Positions 17,879 to 25,834 of a DNA stretch of 64,000 bases are shown here, one piece after another. The DNA comes from Saccharopolyspora elongata (GTDB lineage: Bacteria; Actinomycetota; Actinomycetes; Mycobacteriales; Pseudonocardiaceae). The stretch lies in contig NZ_SMKW01000003.1 of NCBI RefSeq assembly GCF_004348985.1, forward strand, positions 1 through 64,000, given 5' to 3'. The notes beneath the pieces were generated by a model, which saw only the letters and a program-made list of their open reading frames with translations, did no database searches and was not told where the DNA came from. Made by a program: the position numbers and the translations under genes. Numbering within the stretch: the first letter of the stretch is position 1; every line of letters begins with the position of its first letter.

Positions 17879-18733
17879 TCAAGCCGCCTTCAGGAACTCC
17901 CGCAGGTGCGTCAGCACCGCTTCCGGGCGTTCCTCAGGCAGGAAGTGGCCGCATTCCGGGATTTCGGCGCTGGTGAGGTCTTCGGCGTAGTCGAGCCAGA
18001 TCTCGCGCATCGGCAGCCGGGCGGGCAGGCCGGCCGAGCCCCACAGCGCCAGCACCGGCATGGTCAGCTTCCGGCCCGCCGCCGCGTCGACGTCGTCGTG
18101 CTCGCTGTCGTGCGGGAACGACGCTCGGTAGTCGTCGAAACCGGCGCGCAGCGCGCCGGGCGCGGAGAAGGCGCGCACGTACTCGTCGATCGCCGCCGCT
18201 TCCAGGCCGTGCCGGTTGACCGTCCAGCGCTCGAAGAAGTACCCGAGGTAGCCCGCGACGTCGGTGCCGGCCAGGCGTTCCGGCAGGTCCGGCTGCATGT
18301 GGAACAACCAGTGCCAGTAGGCCATGCCGGCTTCGGTGTTCAGCCGCTTCCACATCTCGCGGGTCGGCACGACGTCCAGCAGCGCCAGCCGGTCGACCTG
18401 CGCCGGGCGGTCCAGGCCCCAGCGGTGCGCCACCCGCGCGCCCCGGTCGTGGCCGACGACGCTGACCGACTCGAAGCCCAGCGATTCGGCCAGCGCGGCC
18501 ACGTCGGAGGCCATCGTGCGCTTGTCGTAGCCGGTGCGGGGCTTGTCGGTCCGGCCGTAGCCGCGCAGGTCCGGCGCGATCACGGTGTGGGTGCGGGCCA
18601 GTTCCGGGATCAGCTTCCGCCAGCAGTGGCTGGTCTGCGGCCAGCCGTGCAGCAGCACCAGGCCCGGGCCGCTGCCCGCCCGCGTGTAGTGCACGCGCAA
18701 ACCGTTGATCAGGGCGACTTCTTCGGTCGGCAT
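17879..18733 (-). CDS. Alpha/beta hydrolase of the fluoroacetate dehalogenase/epoxide hydrolase type
   Basis: 284 residues. HGWPQ (30-34), RGYGRT, and the nucleophile elbow GHDRGAR are seen. All residues that define fluoroacetate dehalogenases appear with nearly the right spacing: D96 (nucleophile), R97 and R100 (carboxylate binding), D120, H141-W142 and Y202 (fluoride pocket), H263 (base). In the characterised enzyme FAc-DEX FA1 these are, as I recall, D104, R105, R108, D128, H149-W150, Y212 and H271. Such enzymes hydrolyse a C-halogen bond next to a carboxylate, even C-F; a role on another 2-haloacid or epoxide remains possible. Divergent from the CGNR regulator, with an inverted repeat between them. 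Confidence 0.85.
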   Translation of the reverse strand: MPTEEVALINGLRVHYTRAGSGPGLVLLHGWPQTSHCWRKLIPELARTHTVIAPDLRGYGRTDKPRTGYDKRTMASDVAALAESLGFESVSVVGHDRGARVAHRWGLDRPAQVDRLALLDVVPTREMWKRLNTEAGMAYWHWLFHMQPDLPERLAGTDVAGYLGYFFERWTVNRHGLEAAAIDEYVRAFSAPGALRAGFDDYRASFPHDSEHDDVDAAAGRKLTMPVLALWGSAGLPARLPMREIWLDYAEDLTSAEIPECGHFLPEERPEAVLTHLREFLKAA

Positions 18734-18747
18734 CCGGCGAACTCCGA

Positions 18748-18779
18748 TTCTAACCGTCTTGGGGGGTTAGAACTTAGAA
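18748..18779. promoter_or_regulatory. Operator-like repeat TTCTAACC-N9-GGTTAGAA between hydrolase and CGNR regulator
   Basis: Perfect eight-base inverted repeat (18748-18755 and 18765-18772), followed by a third half-site CTTAGAAT (18773-18780). It sits in the 78-bp divergent gap, 15 bases from the hydrolase start. This placement suggests binding by the adjacent CGNR-type regulator, repressing the hydrolase and perhaps itself. Confidence 0.55.
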
Positions 18780-18811
18780 TGCCATACCGACGGCCGGCGG
18801 AGGGGACGAGA

Positions 18812-19378
18812 ATGGGTGATTGGATCTGGGACGGCGGTCGTCCCAGCCTCGATCTGGTCAACACGCTGCGCGACCGCTACTGCGGCGGCCGCGAACTGCT
18901 GGTGACGCCGGATCGCCTGGCCGAATGGCTGCGCGAAGCCGGGCTCCGCGCCGACGGCGCGCCCGCGGACGCGCACGTTGAATTCGCGCGCGAGCTGCGC
19001 GAGGCGATCGACCGGTCGCTGCAGGTCCGGGCCCAGGGGCTCGGCATCGCGGAGTCCGATGTGGACTTGATCAACGAAGCCGCCCGCGCGGAGAACCGCG
19101 CCGCGGCTCAGCTGCTGGTGCGCCCGGACGGGTCGGTGGAAGCCCGGCGACCGCCGCCGGACGACCCAGTGCGGGCCGCGCTGGCGGTGGTCGCGGTCGA
19201 CGCGATCGACCTGCTCGCCACCGAGCCGTTCCCGCGCGTCGCCGTCTGCGCCTTCCACCTCTGCGGGATCCGGTTCGTCGACGTTTCTCCGGCGCGAAAC
19301 CGGCAGTGGTGCTCGATGGCGCGGTGCGGCAACCGCGCGAAGGCCCGCCAGCACTACGCGCGGAAGAAAGCGAACTAG
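18812..19378 (+). CDS. CGNR zinc-finger (ABATE-type) transcriptional regulator
   Basis: 188 residues. The N-terminal ABATE region begins GDWIWDGGRPSLDLVNTLR; the C-terminal CGNR finger has Cys residues in CAFHLCGIRF and WCSMARCGNRAKARQHYARK. Proteins of this group are proposed stress- or ligand-responsive DNA-binding regulators. ATG at 18812 is preceded by GGAGGGG; an in-frame ATG at 18779 would place the start inside the operator and is less likely. Divergent from the dehalogenase-like hydrolase, its likely target. Convergent with the LD-carboxypeptidase gene, sharing CTAG at the stops. Confidence 0.85.
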   Translation: MGDWIWDGGRPSLDLVNTLRDRYCGGRELLVTPDRLAEWLREAGLRADGAPADAHVEFARELREAIDRSLQVRAQGLGIAESDVDLINEAARAENRAAAQLLVRPDGSVEARRPPPDDPVRAALAVVAVDAIDLLATEPFPRVAVCAFHLCGIRFVDVSPARNRQWCSMARCGNRAKARQHYARKKAN

Positions 19379-20307
19379 AGCAGTGCGGGTTGCAGGATCG
19401 AGAGGCGCTGCGCGTCGGTGTCGAGTTCGGCGGCCACTCCGAGCGGGATGGTGCGCTGAGCCGTGCAGTGGCCGAAGCCCAGCTCCCACAGGATCGGCAC
19501 GCCCAGGCCGCCCAGGCGGTCCGACATCACCGCGCGCACCTCCTCCAGCGGTCCGCACTCCGTCCAGGAACCGAGCGCGATCCCGGCGGCGTGGTCGAAC
19601 CAGCCCGCGCGCAGCAGCTGCGTGACGAACCGGTCCAGCTGGTACGGGTCCTCCGTGACGTCCTCGAGCATGGCGATGCCGCGCTCCGGCGGAGTCGGTG
19701 CGTCCGGTGCGCCGAAGGAACCCGCGACGATGCTCAGGTTGCCGCCGTAGGTGATGCCCCGCGCCCGCCCGGGCACGAGCGCGTCCGCGGTGGAGCGCGT
19801 CAGGATGGTGACCGACTCGGGCTGGAACAGGGTGCGGCGCAGGTGTTCCCGCGCGGCCGCGTCTTCGGTGAACGCCTTCGTCGCGGCCATCGGCCCGAAC
19901 ACCGTGACCAGGCCGAGCTGGGTGGCGAACGCGTCGTGCAGGGCCGTGATGTCGCTGGAGCCGGTGAACAGCTTCGGCCCGGCCGCGGCCATCTCGGTCC
20001 AGTCCAGGAGGTCGAGGATCCGCATGCTGCCGTATCCGCCGCGCACGCAGAACACCGCGCTGACGTCCGGATCGCACCACGCCTCCTGCAGATCGGCGGC
20101 GCGGTCGGCGTCGGTGCCCGCGAGGTAGTCCAGGCGCGGGTGGCGATCCCGGACGTGTTTGCCGACCCTGGTGTTCAGGCCCCAGGAGCGCAGTTGCTCC
20201 AGCCCGGTTTCGAGCAGGTCCTCCGGCACCGGTCCGGCGGGCGCGACGAGCGCCACGGTGTCCCCGCTGCGCAGCCGGTGCGGGCGACGTAGTTCGCGCA
20301 TGGTCAT
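19375..20307 (-). CDS. LD-carboxypeptidase (peptidase family S66)
   Basis: 310 residues. VRGGYGSMRIL and TGSSDITALH (nucleophile Ser118) are the N-domain signatures; the C-domain has the acidic LGSWTECG and ELGFGHC, which supply the Glu and His of the Ser-Glu-His triad. The family removes the terminal D-Ala from tetrapeptides of recycled murein or acts on related peptides (microcin-immunity type MccF). No signal peptide is seen, so it should be cytosolic. ATG at 20307 has GGAG about ten bases upstream. Which of the two S66 roles applies is not decidable from the sequence. Confidence 0.88.
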   Translation of the reverse strand: MTMRELRRPHRLRSGDTVALVAPAGPVPEDLLETGLEQLRSWGLNTRVGKHVRDRHPRLDYLAGTDADRAADLQEAWCDPDVSAVFCVRGGYGSMRILDLLDWTEMAAAGPKLFTGSSDITALHDAFATQLGLVTVFGPMAATKAFTEDAAAREHLRRTLFQPESVTILTRSTADALVPGRARGITYGGNLSIVAGSFGAPDAPTPPERGIAMLEDVTEDPYQLDRFVTQLLRAGWFDHAAGIALGSWTECGPLEEVRAVMSDRLGGLGVPILWELGFGHCTAQRTIPLGVAAELDTDAQRLSILQPALL

Positions 20308-20678
20308 GGCTGGTCCGCCTCTCCGCGATCCACAGTGGTGGTTGCGTCCAGCCCGATCTCCCGTTGCGTGGTTTCCTGTGGCTGGCTTGCGTCACGGTCC
20401 CCTGGGGTGCGGTGAAGGAGGACTGAGGTTGACACAGGGTTACTCATGCCTGCTCCATCCCGCGATCTTGACCACCGCCCGTGAGGGTATCCGCACCAGG
20501 CGTGACGCGCCGGAGTTCGCCGATGGCGAACAACGCTGAAACAGGTGGTCGACGAGCCCGTTCAGCGAGTAAACCGGCGGATGACCCGGCGGAAGCCGGG
20601 CCGGTTCGCAACGGTGATGAAGGAAACGGGGGCCAGCCGCGCACGCACGGCGCGCGGTGGCCTAGGGTCGGAGGAGTC
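20308..20678. other. Intergenic stretch of 371 bp without a confident gene
   Basis: This gap separates the divergent S66 and DUF3090 genes. Open frames exist on both strands but their amino-acid composition is that of GC-rich noise. A TTGACA (20429-20434) has no suitable -10 downstream. TAGGGT at 20663-20668 lies ten bases before the DUF3090 ATG and is a possible -10 box for it. Confidence 0.5.
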
Positions 20679-21245
20679 ATGGCTCGTGTCATCCACGTCT
20701 TCCGTCAACCCGACCGATTCGTCGCCGGAACGGTCGGGGAACCCGGCGATCGCACCTTCTACCTGCAGGCGTCCGAGGACGTTCGCACGGTCAGCGTGCA
20801 GCTCGAAAAGCAGCAGGTGTCGGTGCTGGCCGAACGCATCGGCGCGCTGCTGGAAGAAGTGCAGCGCCGGTTCAACACCGACCTGCCCAGCCAGACCCCC
20901 GACGACCTCGTCGACACCGACCCGCTGGCGGTGCCGGTCGACGAGGAGTTCCGGGTCGGCACCATGGGGCTGGGCTGGGACGCCGAAACCGAGGCGGTGG
21001 TCGTCGAGCTCCTCGCGGTCACCGAGGAGGAGATCGACGAGTCGGTGGTGCTCGACGACACCGAGGAAGGCCCCGACGCGCTGCGGGTGTTCCTCAGCCC
21101 CGCGCACGCGCGGGCGTTCGCCGAGCGCGCCGAGCGCGTCATCAACGCGGGCCGCAAGCCGTGCCCGCTGTGCGCCGAACCGCTGGACCCTGCCGGGCAC
21201 ATCTGCCCGCGGCAGAACGGCTACCGCCGCTCGGAAGAGGTCTGA
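20679..21245 (+). CDS. DUF3090 family protein
   Basis: 188 residues beginning MARVIHVFRQPDRFVAGTVG, the typical start of this actinobacterial family, and ending with a probable zinc knuckle CPLCAEPLDPAGHICPRQNG (C-x2-C … C). The biochemical function is unknown. ATG at 20679 is preceded by GGAGGAG. It overlaps no neighbour but is five bases from the SCO1664-like gene, and this pairing is conserved in actinobacteria (Rv2134c-Rv2133c in my memory), so the two likely act together. Confidence 0.88.
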   Translation: MARVIHVFRQPDRFVAGTVGEPGDRTFYLQASEDVRTVSVQLEKQQVSVLAERIGALLEEVQRRFNTDLPSQTPDDLVDTDPLAVPVDEEFRVGTMGLGWDAETEAVVVELLAVTEEEIDESVVLDDTEEGPDALRVFLSPAHARAFAERAERVINAGRKPCPLCAEPLDPAGHICPRQNGYRRSEEV

Positions 21246-21250
21246 CGGTC

Positions 21251-22045
21251 GTGCACGCGGGCGATCCCGCGGTCGCGGAGCTGCTCCGGCACGGCCGGCT
21301 GGACGTGCAGGGGCGGCTGGTGGAGGCGTCCAACGCGACGTTGTTCTGCGGGATCGAGTCCGACGGCGTGTCCGCCGAGTGCGTCTACAAGCCGGTGCGC
21401 GGCGAGCGGCCGTTATGGGACTTCCCGGACGGCACGCTGGCCGGCCGCGAGGTCGCGTCCTACCTGCTGTCCGAGGCCACCGGCTGGGGGCTGATCCCGC
21501 CGACGCTGCTGCGCGACGGCCCGTTCGGGCCGGGCATGGTGCAGCTGTGGGTGGACGTCGAGGAGGACTCGCAGCTGGTCGACATCGTCGCCCCCGGCGA
21601 GGTCCCGGACGGCTGGCTGGCGGTGCTGCGCGCCCAGGACCACCACGGCGACCCGGTCGTGCTCGCGCACGCCGACCACGAGCAGCTGCGGCTGCTGGCG
21701 GTGCTCGATATCGTGATCAACAACGCCGACCGCAAGGGCGGGCACATCCTGCACGCCCCGGACGGCCGGGTGCTCGGCGTCGACCACGGCGTGAGCCTCA
21801 ACACCGACGACAAGCTGCGCACCGTGCTGTGGGGCTGGATCGGGCAGCCGCTGCCGGGCGACGTCGTCGACCGGCTGGGCGAGCTGCGCGCCCTGATGGA
21901 GGGCGAGCTGGCCGCTGAGCTGGCCGAACACGTCACCCCGAAGGAAGTCCAGGCGGTCAACGCGCGCATCGAGCGGCTGCTGGTGGACGGCGTGTTCCCC
22001 GCGCCGTCCGGGGAATGGCCGGCCATCCCCTGGCCCGCCTTCTGA
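21251..22045 (+). CDS. SCO1664 family protein (phosphatidylinositol-kinase-like)
   Basis: 264 residues from GTG at 21251. VIMLV-type strands are followed by ECVYKPVRGERPLWDFPDG (lysine of a kinase-like ATP site), LAVLDIVINNADRKGGHIL (catalytic-loop-like, with N and D), and VLGVDHGVSLNTDDK (metal-binding D). This order matches the PI3/4-kinase-like fold seen in SCO1664 proteins. No substrate is known. The gene starts five bases after the DUF3090 stop and is probably translated from the same message. The exact start is uncertain because the ribosome-binding site (GGAAGAGG) lies about ten bases away. Confidence 0.82.
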   Translation: MHAGDPAVAELLRHGRLDVQGRLVEASNATLFCGIESDGVSAECVYKPVRGERPLWDFPDGTLAGREVASYLLSEATGWGLIPPTLLRDGPFGPGMVQLWVDVEEDSQLVDIVAPGEVPDGWLAVLRAQDHHGDPVVLAHADHEQLRLLAVLDIVINNADRKGGHILHAPDGRVLGVDHGVSLNTDDKLRTVLWGWIGQPLPGDVVDRLGELRALMEGELAAELAEHVTPKEVQAVNARIERLLVDGVFPAPSGEWPAIPWPAF

Positions 22046-23034
22046 CGCCGCGGGTGCGGACCCCCGGCCGCGCAGGGCAATCTGTTCGGGTGCGACCCGA
22101 GTACCAGCAGCTGATGATCCAGTCCTCCTACGCGGACCGCTTGCACGAGCCGCTGCCCAGCTTCCGAGCCGTGATGCGGCTGATGTGGACCGGCGGGTTC
22201 CGCGGCCGGGTGGAGGACGCCGACCGGATCCCGGTGCTGCGCACCGGTCTGCCGCCGGTGACGGCGCGGGACACCTCGGTCACCTGGGTCGGGCACTCGA
22301 CGTACGTGGTGCGGATGGCCGGGGCAACGGTGCTCACCGATCCCGTGTGGTCGTCGCGGATCCCCGGCGTGCCGCGACGGCTCACGCCGCCGGGCGTCGC
22401 CTTCAGCGAGCTGCCGCCCATCGACGCGGTCGTGATCAGCCACAACCACTACGACCACCTGGACGCGCCCACCGTGCAGCGGCTGCCCCGCGCCACCCCG
22501 GTGCTGGCGCCCGCGGGGCTGGGCCGCTGGTTCCGGCGCCGCGGCTTCACCGAGGTCGTCGAGCTGGACTGGTGGCAGTCGGCGGAGGTCGCCGGGCTGA
22601 CGTTCGACTTCGCGCCCGCGCGGCACTGGAGCCGCCGCGGCCCGCGGGACACCTGCCGCAGCCTGTGGGGCAGCTGGGTGATCACCGGGCCGGAGCACCG
22701 GGTCTACCACGCCGGGGACAGCGGCTACGGGCCGCACTTCGCGGAGATCGCGCAGCGCTACCCGGGCATCGACGTGGCGATGGTGCCGATCGGCGCGTAC
22801 GACCCGCGCTGGTTCATGAAGCCGGTGCACATGGACCCGGAGGAGGCCGCGCAGGCGGTGGCCGACCTGGGCGCGGAGTACGCGGCGACCATGCACTGGG
22901 GGACGTTCGTGCTGACCCGCGAGCCGGTCACGGAGCCGCTGACCCGGATCCGCAAGGCCTGGCGCGACGCGGGCCGCGACCCGGAGCGGCTGTGGGACCT
23001 GGCGGTCGGCGAATCCCGCGTTCTGGGGTCGTGA
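22015..23034 (+). CDS. Metallo-beta-lactamase fold hydrolase, NAPE-PLD/UlaG-like
   Basis: 339 residues if started at ATG 22015, which overlaps the upstream gene by 31 bases; GTG at 22054 or 22087 are alternatives. The metal site is clear: VTWVGHSTYVVRM, VISHNHYDHLD (HxHxDH), ARHWSRRG, and VYHAGDSGYG (Asp). The C-terminal IGAYDPRWFMKPVHMDPEEA and TMHWGTF blocks are the NAPE-PLD-type sequence. These enzymes cleave phosphodiester or lactone bonds; the substrate here is unknown. No signal peptide. Ends inside the large hairpin at 23025-23076. Confidence 0.85.
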   Translation: MAGHPLARLLTPRVRTPGRAGQSVRVRPEYQQLMIQSSYADRLHEPLPSFRAVMRLMWTGGFRGRVEDADRIPVLRTGLPPVTARDTSVTWVGHSTYVVRMAGATVLTDPVWSSRIPGVPRRLTPPGVAFSELPPIDAVVISHNHYDHLDAPTVQRLPRATPVLAPAGLGRWFRRRGFTEVVELDWWQSAEVAGLTFDFAPARHWSRRGPRDTCRSLWGSWVITGPEHRVYHAGDSGYGPHFAEIAQRYPGIDVAMVPIGAYDPRWFMKPVHMDPEEAAQAVADLGAEYAATMHWGTFVLTREPVTEPLTRIRKAWRDAGRDPERLWDLAVGESRVLGS

Positions 23035-23076
23035 GTGCGTAACCGGGCTCCAACCCGGTTACGCACTCACGACCCC
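23025..23076. terminator. Perfect 23-bp hairpin between convergent genes
   Basis: Arms 23025-23047 and 23054-23076 are exact reverse complements with a six-base loop; the left arm begins GGGGTCGTGAGTGCG. The left arm contains the stop codon of the metallohydrolase gene and the right arm ends just before the stop of the convergent esterase gene. No T-tract follows. It most likely ends transcription from both sides. Confidence 0.75.
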
Positions 23077-23077
23077 G

Positions 23078-24316
23078 TCAGTCCACCAGGGCCTGGTAGA
23101 CGAGTTGGTGCAGCTGGGAGCGGATGGGGTGGGTGCTCGACGGCATCAGCTGGGTCAGGAACAGCACCGTCAGGTCCTCCGCCGGGTCCACCCAGAACGC
23201 CGTGCTGGCCAGGCCGCCCCAGGAGAACTCGCCCGGGGAGCTGATCACCTTCGCCGCCATCGGGTCGTCGATCACCGCGAAGCCCAGCCCGAAGCCCTTG
23301 CCCGCGTTGGCCACCTCCGAGAACGAGCCGAGCGCCAGGGTTTCCAGGTCCGCGCCGCCGGGCAGGTGGTTGCGGGTCATGTACTGCACCGTGCGGCTGC
23401 CGAGCAGGCGGACCCCGTCGAGTTCGCCCTCGCGCAGCAGCATCTGCGTGAACCGGTGGTAGTCGTGCGCCGTGGAGAACAGCCCGCCGCCGCCGGAGAG
23501 GGCCTTCGGCAGCTCGAACGCCGCCGCGCCCAGCTCCGCCTGCTTCGGGTGCGGGCGGGCCTTGCCCTGCGGGTCGGCGACGTAGAGGGTGGCGAGCCGG
23601 TCGGCGTCGGCGCGATCCACCGCGAAGCCCGTGTCGGTCATGCCCAGCGGCTCGAAGATGCGGGTGCGGAAGAACTCGTCCAGCGTCTGCCCGGACGCCA
23701 CCTCCACGATCCGGCCCAGCACGTCGGTGGCCACCGAGTAGTTCCAGGCCGTGCCGGGGTCGAACAGCAGCGGCATGCTCGCCCACTCGTCGCAGCAGCC
23801 CGCCAGGTCGAGGTCGTCGGCCATGCCGTACTCGAAGCCGGCGCGGCGGTAGAGCTCGTCGACCGGGTTCAGGTAGTGGAAGGCGTAGGTGAGGCCCGAT
23901 GTGTGGGTCAGCAGGTGCCAGATCCGCATGTCCTCGCCCGCCGGGCGGGTCTGCGGGGCGCGGGCGGTGCCGCCGTTGTAGACGCGCAGCTCGGCGAACG
24001 ACGGGATGAAGTCGCTGACCGGGTCGGTGAGCTCGAACGCGCCCTCCTCGTGCAGCATCATGATCGCCACCGAGGTGACCGGTTTGGTCATGGAGTAGAT
24101 CCGGAACAGGGTGTCGGTCTGCACCGGGGCGCCGGCGGCGATGTCGCGCATGCCGTGCGTCGACAGGTGCGCGATCTTGCCCTGCCGGGACACCAGCGCC
24201 AGCCAGCCGGGCAGCTTGCCGGCCTCGACGTACTTGGCGAAGTGCTGGTCGATTCGGTTCAGCCGGGCGGCGTCGAACCCGGCCTCGGCGGGGTTCACCT
24301 CGATCTCCAGGGCCAC
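23078..24316 (-). CDS. Beta-lactamase family serine hydrolase (class C/EstB-type esterase)
   Basis: 412 residues from GTG at 24316, chosen for GGAGG five bases upstream. The nucleophile motif is SMTK (Ser75, Lys78); the second motif is in WNYSVATDVLG (Tyr); WHLLTHTSGLTYAF and GGGGLFSTAHDYHRF are typical of the class C-like esterase group. There is no signal peptide, which argues against a resistance beta-lactamase and for a cytosolic esterase or D-aminopeptidase-like enzyme. Substrate unknown. It is transcribed divergently from the MoxR gene. Confidence 0.87.
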   Translation of the reverse strand: MALEIEVNPAEAGFDAARLNRIDQHFAKYVEAGKLPGWLALVSRQGKIAHLSTHGMRDIAAGAPVQTDTLFRIYSMTKPVTSVAIMMLHEEGAFELTDPVSDFIPSFAELRVYNGGTARAPQTRPAGEDMRIWHLLTHTSGLTYAFHYLNPVDELYRRAGFEYGMADDLDLAGCCDEWASMPLLFDPGTAWNYSVATDVLGRIVEVASGQTLDEFFRTRIFEPLGMTDTGFAVDRADADRLATLYVADPQGKARPHPKQAELGAAAFELPKALSGGGGLFSTAHDYHRFTQMLLREGELDGVRLLGSRTVQYMTRNHLPGGADLETLALGSFSEVANAGKGFGLGFAVIDDPMAAKVISSPGEFSWGGLASTAFWVDPAEDLTVLFLTQLMPSSTHPIRSQLHQLVYQALVD

Positions 24317-24420
24317 TTGATCCTCCTGCGCGTGCCGTCGCGGGTTACCTGGTTTTCTACTCTCGCTCGACCGCATGCGAAATCCTTTCTGCTATGGCAG
24401 CGCGTGTCGGTGCGTGCCGG

Positions 24421-24426
24421 TAGCGT
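24421..24426 (+). promoter_or_regulatory. -10 box (TAGCGT) of the MoxR/VWA operon, leaderless
   Basis: TAGCGT ends seven bases before the GTG at 24434. The GAGGGG in between lies too close to the start for a normal ribosome-binding site, so a leaderless message is likely. Confidence 0.45.
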
Positions 24427-24433
24427 CGAGGGG

Positions 24434-25834
24434 GTGACGACCCCGACTCCACCCGAAGGGCTGCCCCGCACGGCGGGGGAGCTGCGGTCCAGCGGCCACG
24501 CACCGCGCAGCGTCAAGGCGGAGCTGCGCGCCAACCTGCTGACCGCGCTGCGCTCCGGCCGCTCGCTGTGGCCCGGCATCGTCGGTTTCGACCAGACCGT
24601 GCTGCCGCAGCTGGAGCGCGCCCTGATCGCCGGGCACGACGTGGTGCTGCTCGGGGAGCGCGGGCAGGGCAAGACGCGGCTGCTGCGCAGCCTCACCGAA
24701 CTGCTGGACGAGTGGACGCCGGTCATCGAGGGTTCGGAGCTCGGCGAGCACCCGCTGCAGCCGATCACCCCGGCCTCCCGCCGCCGCGCCGCCGAACTCG
24801 GCGACGACCTGCCGGTGGCCTGGCGGCACCGCAGCGAGCGGTACGTGGAGAAGCTGGCGACCCCGGACACCTCGGTCGGCGACCTGGTCGGCGACGTGGA
24901 CCCGGTGAAGGTCGCCGAGGGGCGCTCGCTGGGCGACCCGGAGACGATCCACTTCGGACTGGTGCCCCGCGCGCACCGCGGCATCGTCACCGTCAACGAG
25001 CTGCCCGACCTGGCCGAGCGGATCCAGGTGGCGCTGCTGAACGTGATGGAGGAGCGGGACATCCAGATCCGCGGCTACAGCCTGCGGCTGCCGCTGGACG
25101 TGCTGCTGGTCGCCACCGCCAACCCGGAGGACTACACCAACCGGGGCCGGATCATCACGCCGCTGAAGGACCGCTTCGGCGCGGAGATCCGCACCCACTA
25201 CCCGCTGGACGTCGACGACGAGATTTCGCTGGTGCGCCAGGAGGCGGACCTGCCCGCGGAGGTCGGCGACCACCTGCTGGAGGTGCTCGCGCGCTTCGTC
25301 GGCCACCTGCGCGAGTCCAACGCCGTCGACCAGCGCTCCGGCGTGTCGGCCCGGTTCGCCATCGCCGCCGCCGAGACGGTCTCGGCCGCCGCGCTGCACC
25401 GCTCCGCGGTGACCGGCGAGCACCCGGCGGTGGCGCGGCCGGTCGACCTGGCGGCGGTGCCCGCCGTGTTGCGCGGCAAGATCGAGTTCGAGGCCGGCGA
25501 GGAGGGCCGCGAGGACGAGCTGCTCGGCTACCTGCTGCGCCGCTCGGTGGCCGACACCGCCCGCGGCCTGTTCGCCGGGCTGGACCTGCAGTCGCTGGCC
25601 CAGGCCGTCGTCGACGGCCACCCGGTGGCCACCGGCGAGCGCATCGCCGGGCACGACGTGCTCACGGCGCTGCCGGAACTGCCGGTGCTGCACCAGGTTG
25701 CGGAGCGGCTCGGCGTGCGGGCCGGGGACCCGCCGGGGCGGATCGCCAGCGCCGTCGAGCTCGCACTGGAGTCGCTGTACCTGGCGAAGCGGCTCGGCAA
25801 GGACGCCGAGGACGACCGGTCGGTGTACAGCTGA
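24434..25834 (+). CDS. MoxR-type AAA+ ATPase (magnesium chelatase subunit I-like)
   Basis: 466 residues. Walker A is LLGERGQGKTRLLR, Walker B lies in GIVTVNELPDL, and the sensor-1 strand reads LLVATANPEDYTNRGRI. The helical lid (DQRSGVSARFAIAAAETV) matches chelatase I/MoxR proteins such as Rv0958. Such ATPases work with a VWA-domain partner to insert metals or remodel proteins, and the VWA gene follows with a TGATG overlap. No cobalamin or chlorophyll genes are nearby, so a chaperone-like role is more likely than metal insertion. Confidence 0.9.
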   Translation: MTTPTPPEGLPRTAGELRSSGHAPRSVKAELRANLLTALRSGRSLWPGIVGFDQTVLPQLERALIAGHDVVLLGERGQGKTRLLRSLTELLDEWTPVIEGSELGEHPLQPITPASRRRAAELGDDLPVAWRHRSERYVEKLATPDTSVGDLVGDVDPVKVAEGRSLGDPETIHFGLVPRAHRGIVTVNELPDLAERIQVALLNVMEERDIQIRGYSLRLPLDVLLVATANPEDYTNRGRIITPLKDRFGAEIRTHYPLDVDDEISLVRQEADLPAEVGDHLLEVLARFVGHLRESNAVDQRSGVSARFAIAAAETVSAAALHRSAVTGEHPAVARPVDLAAVPAVLRGKIEFEAGEEGREDELLGYLLRRSVADTARGLFAGLDLQSLAQAVVDGHPVATGERIAGHDVLTALPELPVLHQVAERLGVRAGDPPGRIASAVELALESLYLAKRLGKDAEDDRSVYS

